NCBI GenBank assembly: GCA_000467715.1
Contig: AJFK01000284.1
Location: 1 to 20,187 of the forward strand
Length of the DNA stretch: 20,187 bases
Reading direction: 5' to 3'
Source of the DNA: Hysterium pulicare CBS 123377
Taxonomy: Eukaryota; Ascomycota; Dothideomycetes; Hysteriales; Hysteriaceae
Shown: positions 9,655 through 19,026 of the stretch, in pieces
How the letters are laid out: every line of letters begins with the position of its first letter
Position numbering within the stretch: position 1 is the stretch's first letter
Notes under the pieces: generated by a model
Database searches by the model: none
Told to the model about the DNA's origin: nothing
What the model saw: the letters and a program-made list of their open reading frames with translations, nothing else
Translations under genes and position numbers: made by a program

Positions 9655-10257
9655 GCTGCCGGCGTAAAGTCGCGCCAACCATCCCCATTTCTGGAAAGAA
9701 CCATGACCCCCGACACCAGGTGCAGACGCCACACCCGTTCAAAAACACAAAATCCCCTCCGCGACGTCCACATCACCATCGAACTCCAACATCTCCTCCT
9801 CCGAATGAAGTGAAGTTGCGAAGGGACCTTCATAGTATCACACTCAACGCCATTCCTCGTAGGGGTTTCGCAGCCTCATAACCTCACAGCGACCGGTTTC
9901 CCCTCACTGTGGGGGCCGACCCAACGATAGGGATGCGGGGTGCGGGATCAATCCCGGACGAGGCAACGCCCCACTCGTTCGTCAGCGTTCACCATGCTCA
10001 AACAAGCCTAGGCTCACTCTTGTTGGTGTGCGAGTCGGAATGAAGCTTGGTCAAAAGTTCGAACGCGCTGACTACACTGCGGGCATGCATCATGGCTGTG
10101 TCTCAGGATCAAGAAGCAAGAAAAGAAGCAAGAATTCAATGGAAGAACGAAGTGGATATCTATCATAGTCTAAGCTGTAGCAGTTTTCTCTACAAATTGG
10201 TGCTCTCAAATCCTCTAGTATCCCAAATATACCAGTCCCAACTCATACCAAGACTCT
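9655..10257. other. Gene-free spacer downstream of transporter
   Basis: No convincing gene. It contains small GC-rich palindromes, for example CGGGAT-CA-ATCCCG at 9943-9956. That one looks superficially like a tRNA B-box but has no A-box or cloverleaf around it. Confidence 0.45.
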
Positions 10258-11895
10258 TTACCGAGTATACGTAAAGAAAACATTCTCCCTATCCGTAAGA
10301 TCCAGGAACGCAGCCTTCTCCCGCTCCAGCTCAACATCCTCCTCCGACCACCCATTATCAGCAACAAGTTTCTCCAGCGCCGCCTTCTTCTGCCTATTCC
10401 ATCGAACGTTGATATAAGCCATAACGGCACAGCACACCATCATGACGGCAGTCAAAACGACAATGGCCGCTTTGCCGGGAATGTACCCAGGCGCATCCTT
10501 GGGCAGGAAGATATACGTGCCGACGACGGAGCCGACGCCAAAGGTAAACAGCGTGAAAGCGTTAACGGTGACCTTTTTCGTGTGCCCACCGATATTACTC
10601 GCGTTCCAAGCATAGCAGAGCGGGAAGCCCGGAGCCGAGAGGTTCTGGAAGAGCTGCGCGAACTGCAGCACGCCTCTCTGGCCCGAGTATTGCATGGTAG
10701 TCATGATGATCATGCCGATGAGCGTGGGGAGCGTGAAGAGCAGGATCAGCGTCATGCGGTCGTTGATGCGGTCGGAGAGCCAGCCGATGAAGACGACTGC
10801 GAAGCCGCCGATGGCGGCGCGCGGCATGTCGAGGAGGAGGGACTGGCGCGAGGTCCAGCCGAAGCTTTTGGTGATGATGTTGCTGAAGGCGGAGTTGCCG
10901 CCGTTTGGGACGCCGATGCACATTATGATGATGAACATGACCCAAGTCCGGACATCTTTGAACGTCTCGACGATCTGGTATCGCTTGATGTGCTTGTTGT
11001 GCGTGCCGGCTTGGTCGAGACGGACACGCTCTAGTGCAGCGATTTTCTCTTCCTCGGAGAGAAAGCGGGCGGTGACGGGGGAGTCGGGGAGGAAGAGGAC
11101 GACTAGGATACCGTTGACGATAGCGAGTGCGCCGAGGATGAGGTAGAGCAGCTTCCATGGCGCGATGGAGCCCTTGTAGAAGGTCGCTCCGTAGGCGACG
11201 CCACCGCCGACAACAGACGTGCTCAGGTTCCCGGCATAGAACCAGCCGATGCGAGAGGCGCGCTCGTTCTGCTTGTACCACATGCTGACGATGAGGATGA
11301 GGCTGGGAGACACACAGGCCTCGAGCGTACCGAGGAAGAAGCGGAGCGCATAGAAGGCTGAGAAAGTATGGCAGACGGAGTGGAGCATGACAACGCAGCC
11401 CCAGACGATAATGTGGACGCCGAGGTACTTCGCGATGGGGAACTTCTGACCGATATACTGGGTCGGGAACATCCAGACGAGGAAACCCATGTAGAAGGCC
11501 TGGGCGATGTCGTTGTACCAGATGCCGTGGATGGGGAAATCCATGATGGAAGCGTAGGATAAGATGTTCTTGTCTAAGAACTGGGTGAAGTAGACGAAGA
11601 CCAGGAGAGGCATGACGTGCAGGTCCTGGAGGGGTATTGTCAGTCATCTTGTCGACATGCAGGGCTCCGGTTCGAGATGACTTACGATCTTCCGTCGGAC
11701 GCGGAGGAAATATTTGTCGTCGAACTGGTGGGCATGGGTACCCGCGAGCCTGAGAGCATCGTCGCCATCCGAAGCGACAACCTCCTTTTCGACAACAGAC
11801 GTGGAAATGATGGTAGGCTCATCCTCAGCCTTGTAGGGCGTTGGTTTCGTGTCTTTCTCCATGTCACTCATGGGGGAAGATTGGATCGGGGTCAT
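10258..11895 (-). CDS. MFS transporter, allantoate permease (Dal5-like) family
   Basis: Plasma-membrane proton-coupled carrier of the anion:cation symporter group; relatives import allantoate, ureidosuccinate, nicotinate or other organic anions and vitamins. Exons: 11686-11895 and 10258-11625, giving 525 residues. The 60-nt intron (11626-11685) has GTAAGT, CTGAC and CCAG; joining gives the family motif RRKIDLHVMPLL at the start of helix 1. The first 70 residues are hydrophilic and cytosolic. RFFLGTLEACVSPS (about 165-178) and WYKQNERASRIGWFY (186-200) are conserved blocks; a charged central loop separates two groups of roughly six helices. The tail ends DLTDRENVFFTYTR, like the DxTDxxNxxFRY tail of the family. 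The ATG at 11895 is used; a second at 11871 would also work. The substrate cannot be told from sequence. Confidence 0.92.
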
Positions 11896-12082
11896 GATAG
11901 GCAGGCAGAAGCTGACAAATAATGTCTCAAGAACGTTGCAAGACGTGAGTGAACATAGTATCTACGCGACGTCCTCTTAGCAGCTTATATATCGAGTTGA
12001 GAGACAGAGGCAGGAAACATTTTCCCCTCCATCGTGAAGGGTTCTTTCGGGAATAAGATAGGGCAAGTTGCGGGAGCGATGC

Positions 12083-12243
12083 CTTATCAACGCAGGAAAG
12101 ATGCCTGGCACAACAATGGCGGATAGGCATCAGAACTACTGATAAAGAGAGCTTTTGCCAACCATCGAGATTTCCACTCTGTGATAAAGAGAGGGCGCTT
12201 GCAGTGTCGGAACTGTCGCCACACAAGACGTCGACCTTTATCA
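12083..12243 (-). promoter_or_regulatory. GATA-motif cluster upstream of transporter
   Basis: Four TGATAA/G motifs lie 190-350 bp upstream of the transporter start: CTTATCA at 12083-12089 and TTTATCA at 12237-12243 (minus-strand TGATAAR), and TGATAAA at 12140-12146 and 12182-12188. The last two sit in a direct repeat, GATAAAGAGAG, spaced 42 bp apart. GATA factors of the AreA/NIT2 type control nitrogen-source permeases in ascomycetes, which fits the downstream gene. The motif is short, so some copies may be chance. Confidence 0.5.
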
Positions 12244-13398
12244 GGGTCCCTCGCTTCCACTCCCCTTCGCGCTAGGCCAGATGAGGAAGGAGGCTACAGA
12301 TATCCCATGGGGATCATTATCTACGTCCTGTCTAGTCAACATAGCAAGCATTGATGGGCCTGTGTTTCTCGATGTCGACGACAGTTTTAAAGCGAGCGCG
12401 TTATCGTTGTGACAACGGCCATTCCGTGGCCGCGTCATGTGTGGAAGAGGCCATTGCCAAAGTACGTACTAACCCAACCAACTCGCCCTCGGAGTTGTGC
12501 GTCGGCCAGCTAAAGCAACACACAAGCCAGCACCACATCGTCATAATCTTTCGGGGATGGTTTGGTTACAGCTACCCGTAGAGAGTACCATGCTGGATAT
12601 AAGATCGGACACTTTTCGTGCATTATCTGACAGTCTTTTAGGAATAGCCCAGCCAATTTAGTTCCGAGAGGCTTAGGCCTAAAATGGCAGCCTACGCTGG
12701 GAAGATAAATAGCTTATTGCGACAACATGAACCCACTTGACTCGACCGCTCTCGCCCGTCTCATGTTGAACCTGAGTGCTCCCTCGGGCTGTACCGGAAA
12801 CTAGAAGAGATAACCAGAAGAAGAGAGGTGGAAATTGTGGATATGAAAATGAATTGATATGACAAGATGGAGCATGCGACAGAGCCTGCTAAAGTTATTG
12901 ACGGGAAAGGGCAGGCTTTGTAAGTAGCCAATAAAACTCGGATGCAACTGGCATTTGAAGATAAAGGTAGAACATTTCCGTGAAGAAGAAATTGCTTCGA
13001 GCACACTTCTTCCTAGAAGTAAAACAATGGAGATAAAATGAATTGGAAGATGAAGAAAATGTTGGTGGGGCTTCTCCTCATTCTTGTATCTGGCGGGGTG
13101 GAGGACTAACTGCCGAATCCTTTCCAGCCAATCGGAAAAGCCACCCCGCTCGTTTCACCACTCTCAGCCTCCACTCCATCTAACGACATTCGCAATCATG
13201 TTTCCGAGGGGACCCCGAAAAAATGGGTACTTCAGAAGGAGGGGAAAGGGGAATATGACGTGATCGCTGGTCTCCAATACGACATATACCATATACTGAC
13301 TCCATCACAGCATCCAACTTCCGTCTATCTCACGTCTTCGAAATCCCAAGGTCTATCATTCTACATCTTAATCCGAACTTTGAGAGAAGAAACCCAAA
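12244..13398. other. Intergenic region upstream of Gfa
   Basis: Over 1.1 kb with only short, unconvincing open frames on both strands. The right end, with several pyrimidine runs (about 13200-13398), should be the Gfa promoter. I see no repeat or RNA gene. Confidence 0.45.
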
Positions 13399-13965
13399 AT
13401 GGCACCACCCTCTCTCCACCCGCTGATAGACAACGGCCTCGAAAAAGGAACCCCCGACTTCCAAGGCGGAAAACTGCACTGCCACTGCCCCAACAACAAA
13501 GTCGAAGTCACCATCACCGGAGACGTCTCGCACAACCATGCCTGCGGCTGCTCGAAATGCTGGAAGCCCTCCGGCGCCCTATTCTCCGTCGTCGGCGTCG
13601 TCCCAGTCGACAAGCTCAAAGTGACCGCCAACAGCAACAAACTCAAGATCGTCGACGAAAGCGCCGCCATCCAGCGCAACGCCTGCAAAGAATGCGGCGT
13701 GCATCTGTTCGGGCGCATCGTGCAGGATCATCCTTTCAAGGGGCTGGATTTCGTGCATGTCGAGTTGAGCGATGAGAAGGGGTGGCAGGAACCGCAGTTT
13801 GCGGCGTTCGTGTCCAGTATTATTGAGCAGGGGTTTGAGCCGAGTGGAATGGATGATGTGAGGTTTAGGTTGGAGAAGGTTGGGTTGAAGACTTATGATG
13901 CTTTGTCGCCGGCGCTTATGGATGCTATTGCGACGTTTACGGCGAGGAAGGCGGGGAAGTTGTGA
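13399..13965 (+). CDS. gfa: S-(hydroxymethyl)glutathione synthase (Gfa)
   Basis: Glutathione-dependent formaldehyde-activating enzyme (EC 4.4.1.22). It joins formaldehyde and glutathione to S-hydroxymethylglutathione, the substrate of the formaldehyde dehydrogenase that leads to formate. The 188-residue, intron-free product matches the family from SLHPLIDNG at the start to [10 protein letters not shown] near the end. The zinc cysteines are all present: Cys28, Cys30, Cys96 and Cys99 correspond to the structural site, and Cys49, Cys51 and Cys54 (CGCSKCWKP) to the second, catalytic site of the bacterial enzyme, with a constant offset of five residues. [21 protein letters not shown] and [12 protein letters not shown] are further family blocks. 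The start ATG has a good context (CAAAATGG). No signal peptide; cytosolic. It lies convergent to the glycine-rich gene. Codon endings shift from C to G/T at about mid-gene. Confidence 0.95.
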   Translation: MAPPSLHPLIDNGLEKGTPDFQGGKLHCHCPNNKVEVTITGDVSHNHACGCSKCWKPSGALFSVVGVVPVDKLKVTANSNKLKIVDESAAIQRNACKECGVHLFGRIVQDHPFKGLDFVHVELSDEKGWQEPQFAAFVSSIIEQGFEPSGMDDVRFRLEKVGLKTYDALSPALMDAIATFTARKAGKL

Positions 13966-14434
13966 GGGACGATGTGAGGAGGAGAGGTTGGGTGATATGA
14001 AGAGATGGTGTGGTTAGCTATCCCATAAGAATGTTCCAAGGTTTGGGTTTCCAATTCAAGACTTGTCCGCACTTGACGCCACGTAGGAGCTCTTCCGTGG
14101 CTCGCTTTTCCCTCTAGAACAGCTAACAAACATCGCCTACGTGGCTATGTTTATAGCCTCTACATCATGCCCCCGGCACGTTTGCCAGCCAGCGCATTTG
14201 CATGTGAAAACAGCGCTCTCTACTATTTATACTTGTACTTTCTCATTCTTCAAAGTTTTGGCCAGTATATCTCACGCGAATGTTCAGCTTCAACAATCAA
14301 GTATATCTACTGATTATAGATTTCTTTCTTTCATACATCATGTCCTACAATCAAAGGATAAACTCAAGAGGGAATCCTGCCCCCTCTCATTAGCACATAA
14401 ATATAACAACAGGATCCGACACCTCGCCAGCCAG
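13966..14434. other. Spacer between convergent Gfa and glycine-rich genes
   Basis: About 470 bp between two 3' ends, expected to hold the 3'UTRs of both genes. No gene, repeat or terminator-like hairpin is evident. Confidence 0.4.
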
Positions 14435-14965
14435 CTAGTAGCCGTCGCTGTCGCTGTCGTAGAAGGGCGGCATAAAACCACGGCCATACCCTGGACCTCC
14501 TCCATAGCCACCACCATATCCAGGTCCCCCCATGCCATGCCCAGGCCCTCCCATACCCCGTCCATACCCGCCATATCCAGGCGGCATACCACCGCCTCTA
14601 CCACCATACCCGCCTCGGGCTCCAAATCCACCATAACCAGGTGGCATACCACCGCCTCTGCCGCCACCATACCCGCCTGGAGGTCCATATCCCATTCCAG
14701 CAGGACCAGAAGATCCCCGGCCACCAGCTCCAGGCTCGATCTGATTGAGAGTCTCCGTGGTGATTTGTCTTATCATGACGGTAGCGCGCTGGGCGTAACC
14801 GGGTTCGTAGGGATTGGTGCCGCTGCAGCGGGCGCAGGGGCAGGGCTGGTTTGGGGGAGGGAGGCCGCGTCTTTGGAGGGCTTGGGCGTTGTTTTGGTAG
14901 CAGGTGTGGATTTGGCGGGATATGTCGGCGATGTGGGCTGCGAAGCCTGGGTGGGAGGGGTTCAT
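14435..14965 (-). CDS. Glycine-rich low-complexity protein with CPCARC motif
   Basis: A 176-residue protein of unknown function. Residues 1-75 are ordinary sequence with Cys22 and a CPCARC cluster at 42-47, which could bind a metal, followed by a helix-like stretch (ATVMIRQITTETLNQIE). From about 79 the protein is almost only Gly, Tyr, Pro, Arg and Met, including two near-identical copies of GYGG(G)RGGGMPPGYGG(F/Y)G at 98-117 and 119-136. RGG boxes and GYGG runs are typical of RNA-binding or condensate-forming proteins, but no RNA-recognition domain is present. It ends in an acidic DSDSDGY. The start has a good context (CACAAAAATG). No signal peptide or membrane segment. Long open frames opposite it are composition artefacts. 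A short intron in the repetitive part cannot be excluded. Confidence 0.7.
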   Translation of the reverse strand: MNPSHPGFAAHIADISRQIHTCYQNNAQALQRRGLPPPNQPCPCARCSGTNPYEPGYAQRATVMIRQITTETLNQIEPGAGGRGSSGPAGMGYGPPGGYGGGRGGGMPPGYGGFGARGGYGGRGGGMPPGYGGYGRGMGGPGHGMGGPGYGGGYGGGPGYGRGFMPPFYDSDSDGY

Positions 14966-15601
14966 TTTTGTGATGGTGTGGGAATGTTAAGTTGTGGAGG
15001 TGTTGATAATGTTGAAGTGTCGATGTTGGAAAGTGTTGGTGTTGGGGAAGTGTCGATATCGATGTTGGGGATGTCTGAGTTATGGAAAGGAGAACGAAGA
15101 AGAAGTATGCGAGCACTGTTTTATATGTCTAAAAGCCAAATCATGAAGTGAATGATAAAGCGGCAGTGACAGGTGAGGAACACGCTGTCAGTTACCACGT
15201 ACCGGTGTTCCAGCTTTCAAGACTCTCGAACACATTCACGGAGAGAGGATTCTCGCTGCTTCCAGTCACCGTCGTAAACTTGCTAACTTCTACAGTCTCC
15301 AACCCATTTTTTTGCATCTACATTACTCGCTCAAGTCTAGCCTCTTTCACCACTATCGCAAGTCCGAATTATCGCAGGCATGTCTCTTCTAGCGGGACAC
15401 CTTAATAGCAACGTAGAATACTCACCTTAATCTTGATAAGCATGGTTTAGGAGGGGCGTCTAGCCAATACTTGGAAGAGTATAGGCTTACTTTCAATTTC
15501 GTTGACATTGCTACCTGTGACTAGGATAGTACAGCAAGGTATCCGCGAGGCTGTCTCTTCTGCTATGTCCTTTAAGAATGCCAGAGTAGAAACTAACACT
15601 A
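14966..15601. other. Upstream region of glycine-rich gene
   Basis: The first 120 bp, read on the minus strand, are rich in CAACA/CCAACA/ACTTC units (5'UTR-like low complexity). From about 15400 rightwards the DNA becomes AT-richer and holds no gene. Confidence 0.4.
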
Positions 15602-15985
15602 CTAAATTCGCATCGCGGAATTAGTGGTGTTCGAAATAAACCCGTTCCATAACTTGTCGATTCTATTAGTTCCACTTTCCGGAACTAGAGGATTCCAGAA
15701 ACAACCGTTTCCTTAACTAACAAAATCCACTAATTCCACTTTCCGAAATTAAAAGATTCCGTAATAAACACGTTCAGTAGATAGCTATACCCCTTAGTTC
15801 CGCAAAGCGGGATTAAAGGATTCTACAATTAAGCGATTTACCAACTAAATAAATACACTAATTCCACATTCCAGAATTAACAGATTCTAAGGATACCCTA
15901 CTCTATTAATTGATATATCTGTAGCTTCTGGTTTCTGGAATATACTGTTCTTGGAATTAATCTCCTACTGGCTACTTTGCTTTAC
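15602..15985. repeat. 64-bp tandem repeat array, six diverged copies
   Basis: Copies begin at 15602, 15666, 15730, 15794 and 15858, exactly 64 bp apart, with a more diverged sixth from 15922. The best-conserved part is the first 30 bases, consensus YTARTTCCAC.TTCCGGAATTA.AGGATTC. Most copies carry a short inverted repeat: TAGTTCC/GGAACTA in copy 2, TAATTC/GAATTA in copy 5, CTAAATTCGC/GCGGAATTAG in copy 1, CCGC/GCGG in copy 4. Period 64 is not a multiple of three, and stops occur in all frames, so it is not a coding repeat. Copies are roughly 55-70% alike by eye, so the array is old. Confidence 0.8.
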
Positions 15986-16952
15986 TTCGAGCGTTCACTA
16001 TATAGATAATCTACAGTTCTTGTAGCAAAGTAGAGACATAAATAACCATAAATAGCCTATCTACAAAGCATACTAAATCCCCTGTAGCACTCCCTTAGCC
16101 AATGGCACTCCAAGTAGTTCAACAATCAGGGATAAGGGAACAGCTCGGCAGAAGACTAAAAATTCTACCCATCAAGTATTGAGTAGTCTTGCTCTCTAGT
16201 CCTGCTTATCCGGTAACCATACCCCAGACCTCTTAGAAATCGACTCAGCTAGGAATGCTGGTAGACTAGTAATTTACTACGTCCGTTCCTATCTTGAGGA
16301 GAATACTCCAAGCAATAACCGAAGCGGGCAAAGAAGCGGAACTTAAATTTATTCATGGACAGCAGAAACCGCACTCACTTCAATTACTGGAAGGGGAACT
16401 TCCCGATGTTTAAGAGCGGACAAAAGAATTTCATTAAAAGCCATGCGAGCGAGTCGCAGTCAAGATGCTATGTAATGTTGCCTTGAGAAGAAGCCTAGGC
16501 ACGCAAGTATTCACTCAGATCCCAAACCAGATCGATATGAAAACATCATATCCTTAGCCTATACATAGACCACCCTATCGCATGAAGCCAAGTCCAAGGG
16601 AGTGTATATATTCTTTCGCAAGTCCGAAATTTTCGCGAATTTAAGAAAGCATAGCCGGTTAATGCCTCTTCATTATGCCTTATCTGCATGCAGTTAATCT
16701 TTCCGTGCGAGCATGTGTTAGTTTTAGTCACGATCGGAATCAATTTCAAAGAAGGGCTGCTACGAGGTCGAGTCTGGTGATTGGCCTTCGGTCTCGTTCT
16801 TTCAAAATAAGGCCTCTCGGCAGGAGAGTTTCCATCAGCTTTGAGAAATGCGGAGCGATAGGTAGATTGGAACGCTTGCGAGTCTTCGAAGGTTAGATAA
16901 GGTCGCATTTACTTCGTTCACGCTAGCCCGTTCAGAATCAGCGCAACAAAGT
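15986..16952. other. Gene-poor, probably degenerate sequence
   Basis: No recognisable gene. A minus-strand open frame at 16546-16908 (120 codons) and a plus-strand open segment near 16357-16485 have no domain I know. The position after the repeat array suggests old transposon or gene debris, but this is not shown. Confidence 0.4.
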
Positions 16953-17837
16953 TCACTTACTGTGAGACACTTTCCTTGGCAACACTACCCAGCTAAAGTG
17001 AGACACTTTGCTAGGAGCGACACCTCCACTACCCAAACTGGCAGATGGGTACATCTGTCCATTATCCTGGCTCAACATTCCTTGCAAGACGAAGGAGTCG
17101 AATTGTCGGCCGATGCGCCAAACCTTGAAGCTGATCCTGTGTGCTTGTTTCCAGCCATCTCCAAAAGCGAGCGCCTGTCCATCAGACCAAGCCTCCGTTT
17201 TCTCTGCTGTGTACTTGAGCTGCGAGAGCGTTGGTGATGGATGTTTCCAGTAAGAGGGTCTAAGGAAGTCGATGACAAACTGTATGGTGGGGGTATAGAC
17301 GATGCGTCGCGGTGGTAGGGGATAGAGGAATTGGAGTTGGGAGTGTGCGAGGGCGGCGGGATAACTGTCTTGCTGGATCCACAGTCGACTACGGCGGAGT
17401 CGCTCGTATTTTGGAGGGGGACTGGAGAGCGATCTGTTTATTTGCCTGTCGTCAGACCACTACCAGCAACCAAAGAGGGGCAATCCTTACCGTGGCGTGT
17501 GTTGGAAGTGGATGTGATCCCTCCCACACTGTAGGATGTTGGCTGAATGGTCTCCTAGTAGACGTAAGGTCCATTTCCCCTGCTCCGAAGTGAGCGATGG
17601 GAAACAGCTGCAAAGTCCACTGTTGCGCAAGGATGCCACTGAATATTCTCGAGAAATGAATATGATTATGAAAGCTCCCCAAATCTCAGCGCGATGTGTC
17701 CCTGGTCCTATAATCTCTGCTTCGTATTCCTGACAAGCCGCGGTTTCTCCGTGGAGAGCGTAGGCGAAAGATTTCCTGGAAGAGGCCGAGAAGCGAAGCC
17801 TCCATGTGAAGTTCTGGATGGTGGACTGAGGGGTCAT
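16953..17837 (-). CDS. Hypothetical protein, two-exon model
   Basis: Proposed exons: 17491-17837 and 16953-17433, giving 275 residues. Exon 1 starts at an ATG at 17837 and ends ...HIHFQHTPR. The 57-nt intron (17434-17490) has donor GTAAGG, a TCTGACG branch site and acceptor AACAG, and keeps the frame. An alternative acceptor 12 nt earlier (GACAG) is also in frame. Exon 2 is 160 codons without a stop and reads like real protein (for example LWIQQDSYPAALAHSQLQFL, FVIDFLRPSYWKHPSP and HRISFKVWRIGRQFDSF), but it has no ATG near its start. I recognise no domain and see no signal peptide. The last 15 residues contain KVSH twice, from a DNA repeat, so the true C-terminus may differ. Opposite-strand open frames exist but look less like protein. 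Confidence 0.45.
16962..17009. repeat. Direct repeat GTGAGACACTTT
   Basis: The 12-mer GTGAGACACTTT occurs at 16962-16973 and again at 16998-17009, 36 bp apart, at the 3' end of the hypothetical gene. It could be the edge of a mobile element or a local duplication. No matching inverted copy is seen elsewhere in the window. Confidence 0.5.
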
Positions 17838-18002
17838 TCATTTCGAGTGTATTTCTTCACGCCCTTCGCAGCATTCGAGCCGGATAACGAATATGCGCTC
17901 GGAGGGAGTTGCGATAACGCAGCGAAAGTGACTGTGCCTTCGCCTGATGCCGACAAACATACTCCAGCCGCCCCTCAATTCCTTTTTGCTTCCACTGCCA
18001 CG

Positions 18003-18620
18003 TTATAGTCCCTCCTGTATCCGCCGCAACTTCTCGTGGCTTCTGCGGGTTCGTGGGGGTGCAGAGCATAGGCATAGGACGACATGAGAATGCCAATAGG
18101 CAAGATAAGTGGTTGCGATGGGTTTGGGCGCTAGGATGAGAAGGAAGACGGGGGTGAAGAGGTCTTTGAAGGTTGTAGAGGAGTCGCTGTCGCTTGTATG
18201 CTCGGTCGCCACAACTGCTCTGCCTTTTCGCGTGAACGTGTGGTTTTCGACCGCGGAATCAGGCTTCAACATGCGTCCTTCATCTTCGAAGACTAAGTAA
18301 CCATTCCATTGGGAGGCTTTGGTGCCGACACGTGCGCTTTATCGAAGTTGGGTTGTTGCGCATGCGAGTGCACTGCCGCGGAGAGGGAGGTAGTATGCGA
18401 CTGAAGAGTCGAGAGCGGCAAGTAGGATGCATGGGAGTTCGGTGTCGGAGACGACTCAAAGCGCATGGAATGTAGATAGATGGAATTTGAAGGATAGGCT
18501 AGGCGTGGTGAGGATATCCACGTTGGTGAAGATGTAGTATCGTGGCATTGCCGGGCGTTTGAGATCGCTCGGCTTTGTCTCGGCTCGTTTACCTTCCCCA
18601 CCGCCAAGACCATCCGAAGC
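18003..18620 (-). other. Coding-like minus-strand segments, possible upstream exons
   Basis: Three minus-strand open segments look like protein. Near 18620-18455: LGGGEGKRAETKPSDLKRPA followed by RYYIFTNVDILTTPSLSFKF. At 18613-18293, another frame: Ser/Pro/His-rich, ending NFDKAHVSAPKPPNGM. At 18342-18003: TKASQWNGYLVFEDEGRMLK, then a hydrophobic stretch (LFTPVFLLILAPKPIATTYL). Next to them, at 18060-17990, lies REVAADTGGTITWQWKQKG. They may be exons of a gene leading into the hypothetical protein at 16953-17837, or of a separate gene. I could not find a consistent set of splice sites. No known family is recognised. Confidence 0.3.
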
Positions 18621-18986
18621 TTGACGTACCTAGAATCAGACAGCCAAGAGGTGAATAACCCTCATGTGTGAGAGAGGAATCTCATTGTATCTGCCAAAGC
18701 CCAGAAGAGGAATTCTCCCCCAAAAAGTTCTGAGTGCTCCAAACAGCGCGATTCCAAGCCGGCTAGCGGGGATGAGAGGTGCTGCTGCCTTGAGGCCTGT
18801 CCCACGCTTCCCACCTCCTTTTTTTCATTTCTTTGCACCCATATATCAACTGTTCTTCTCTTCTGCGCCGTGCATATATGCCATATGAACTCTGACTGTT
18901 CATTATTCCGGTTTACCACGTAGGCTAGCTTCGCTGCGACACTCCGCTCACCCCATCCTACACCTTTCGTCATCCCAGACTGAGAC

Positions 18987-18994
18987 TATATATA
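18987..18994 (+). promoter_or_regulatory. TATA box of SGNH esterase gene
   Basis: TATATATA lies 33 bp before the proposed ATG at 19027, a plausible core promoter position with a very short 5'UTR. Confidence 0.45.
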
Positions 18995-19026
18995 CGAAGT
19001 TATCCGCCTTGTCTATCGAACGGAGA

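Noticed and set aside
9930-9970. Possible tRNA B-box in GGGATCAATCCCG
   Set aside because: No A-box, acceptor stem or cloverleaf can be built around it; it is only a short palindrome.
10582-11146. Plus-strand open frames opposite the transporter
   Set aside because: They lie antisense to a well-supported membrane protein and match no family.
10595-11647. Minus-strand open frame of 350 codons overlapping the transporter
   Set aside because: It is another frame of the GC-rich transporter gene; the product is Arg/His/Pro/Leu-rich, a typical shadow, while the transporter frame has all family motifs.
14141-15151. Long plus-strand open frame (336 codons) opposite the glycine-rich gene
   Set aside because: It is the antisense of GGN/CCN-rich repeats that avoid stops in several frames; its product is Ser/Thr/Pro then Gly/Val-rich with no domain, while the minus-strand protein has a good start context and a coherent repeat.
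15602-15985. CRISPR-like array
   Set aside because: The regular spacing is a continuous 64-bp tandem repeat with no unique spacers, the copies are diverged, and the genome is eukaryotic.
16546-16908. Minus-strand open frame of 120 codons
   Set aside because: Its composition is irregular, no family is recognised, and it lies in degenerate repeat-flanking DNA.
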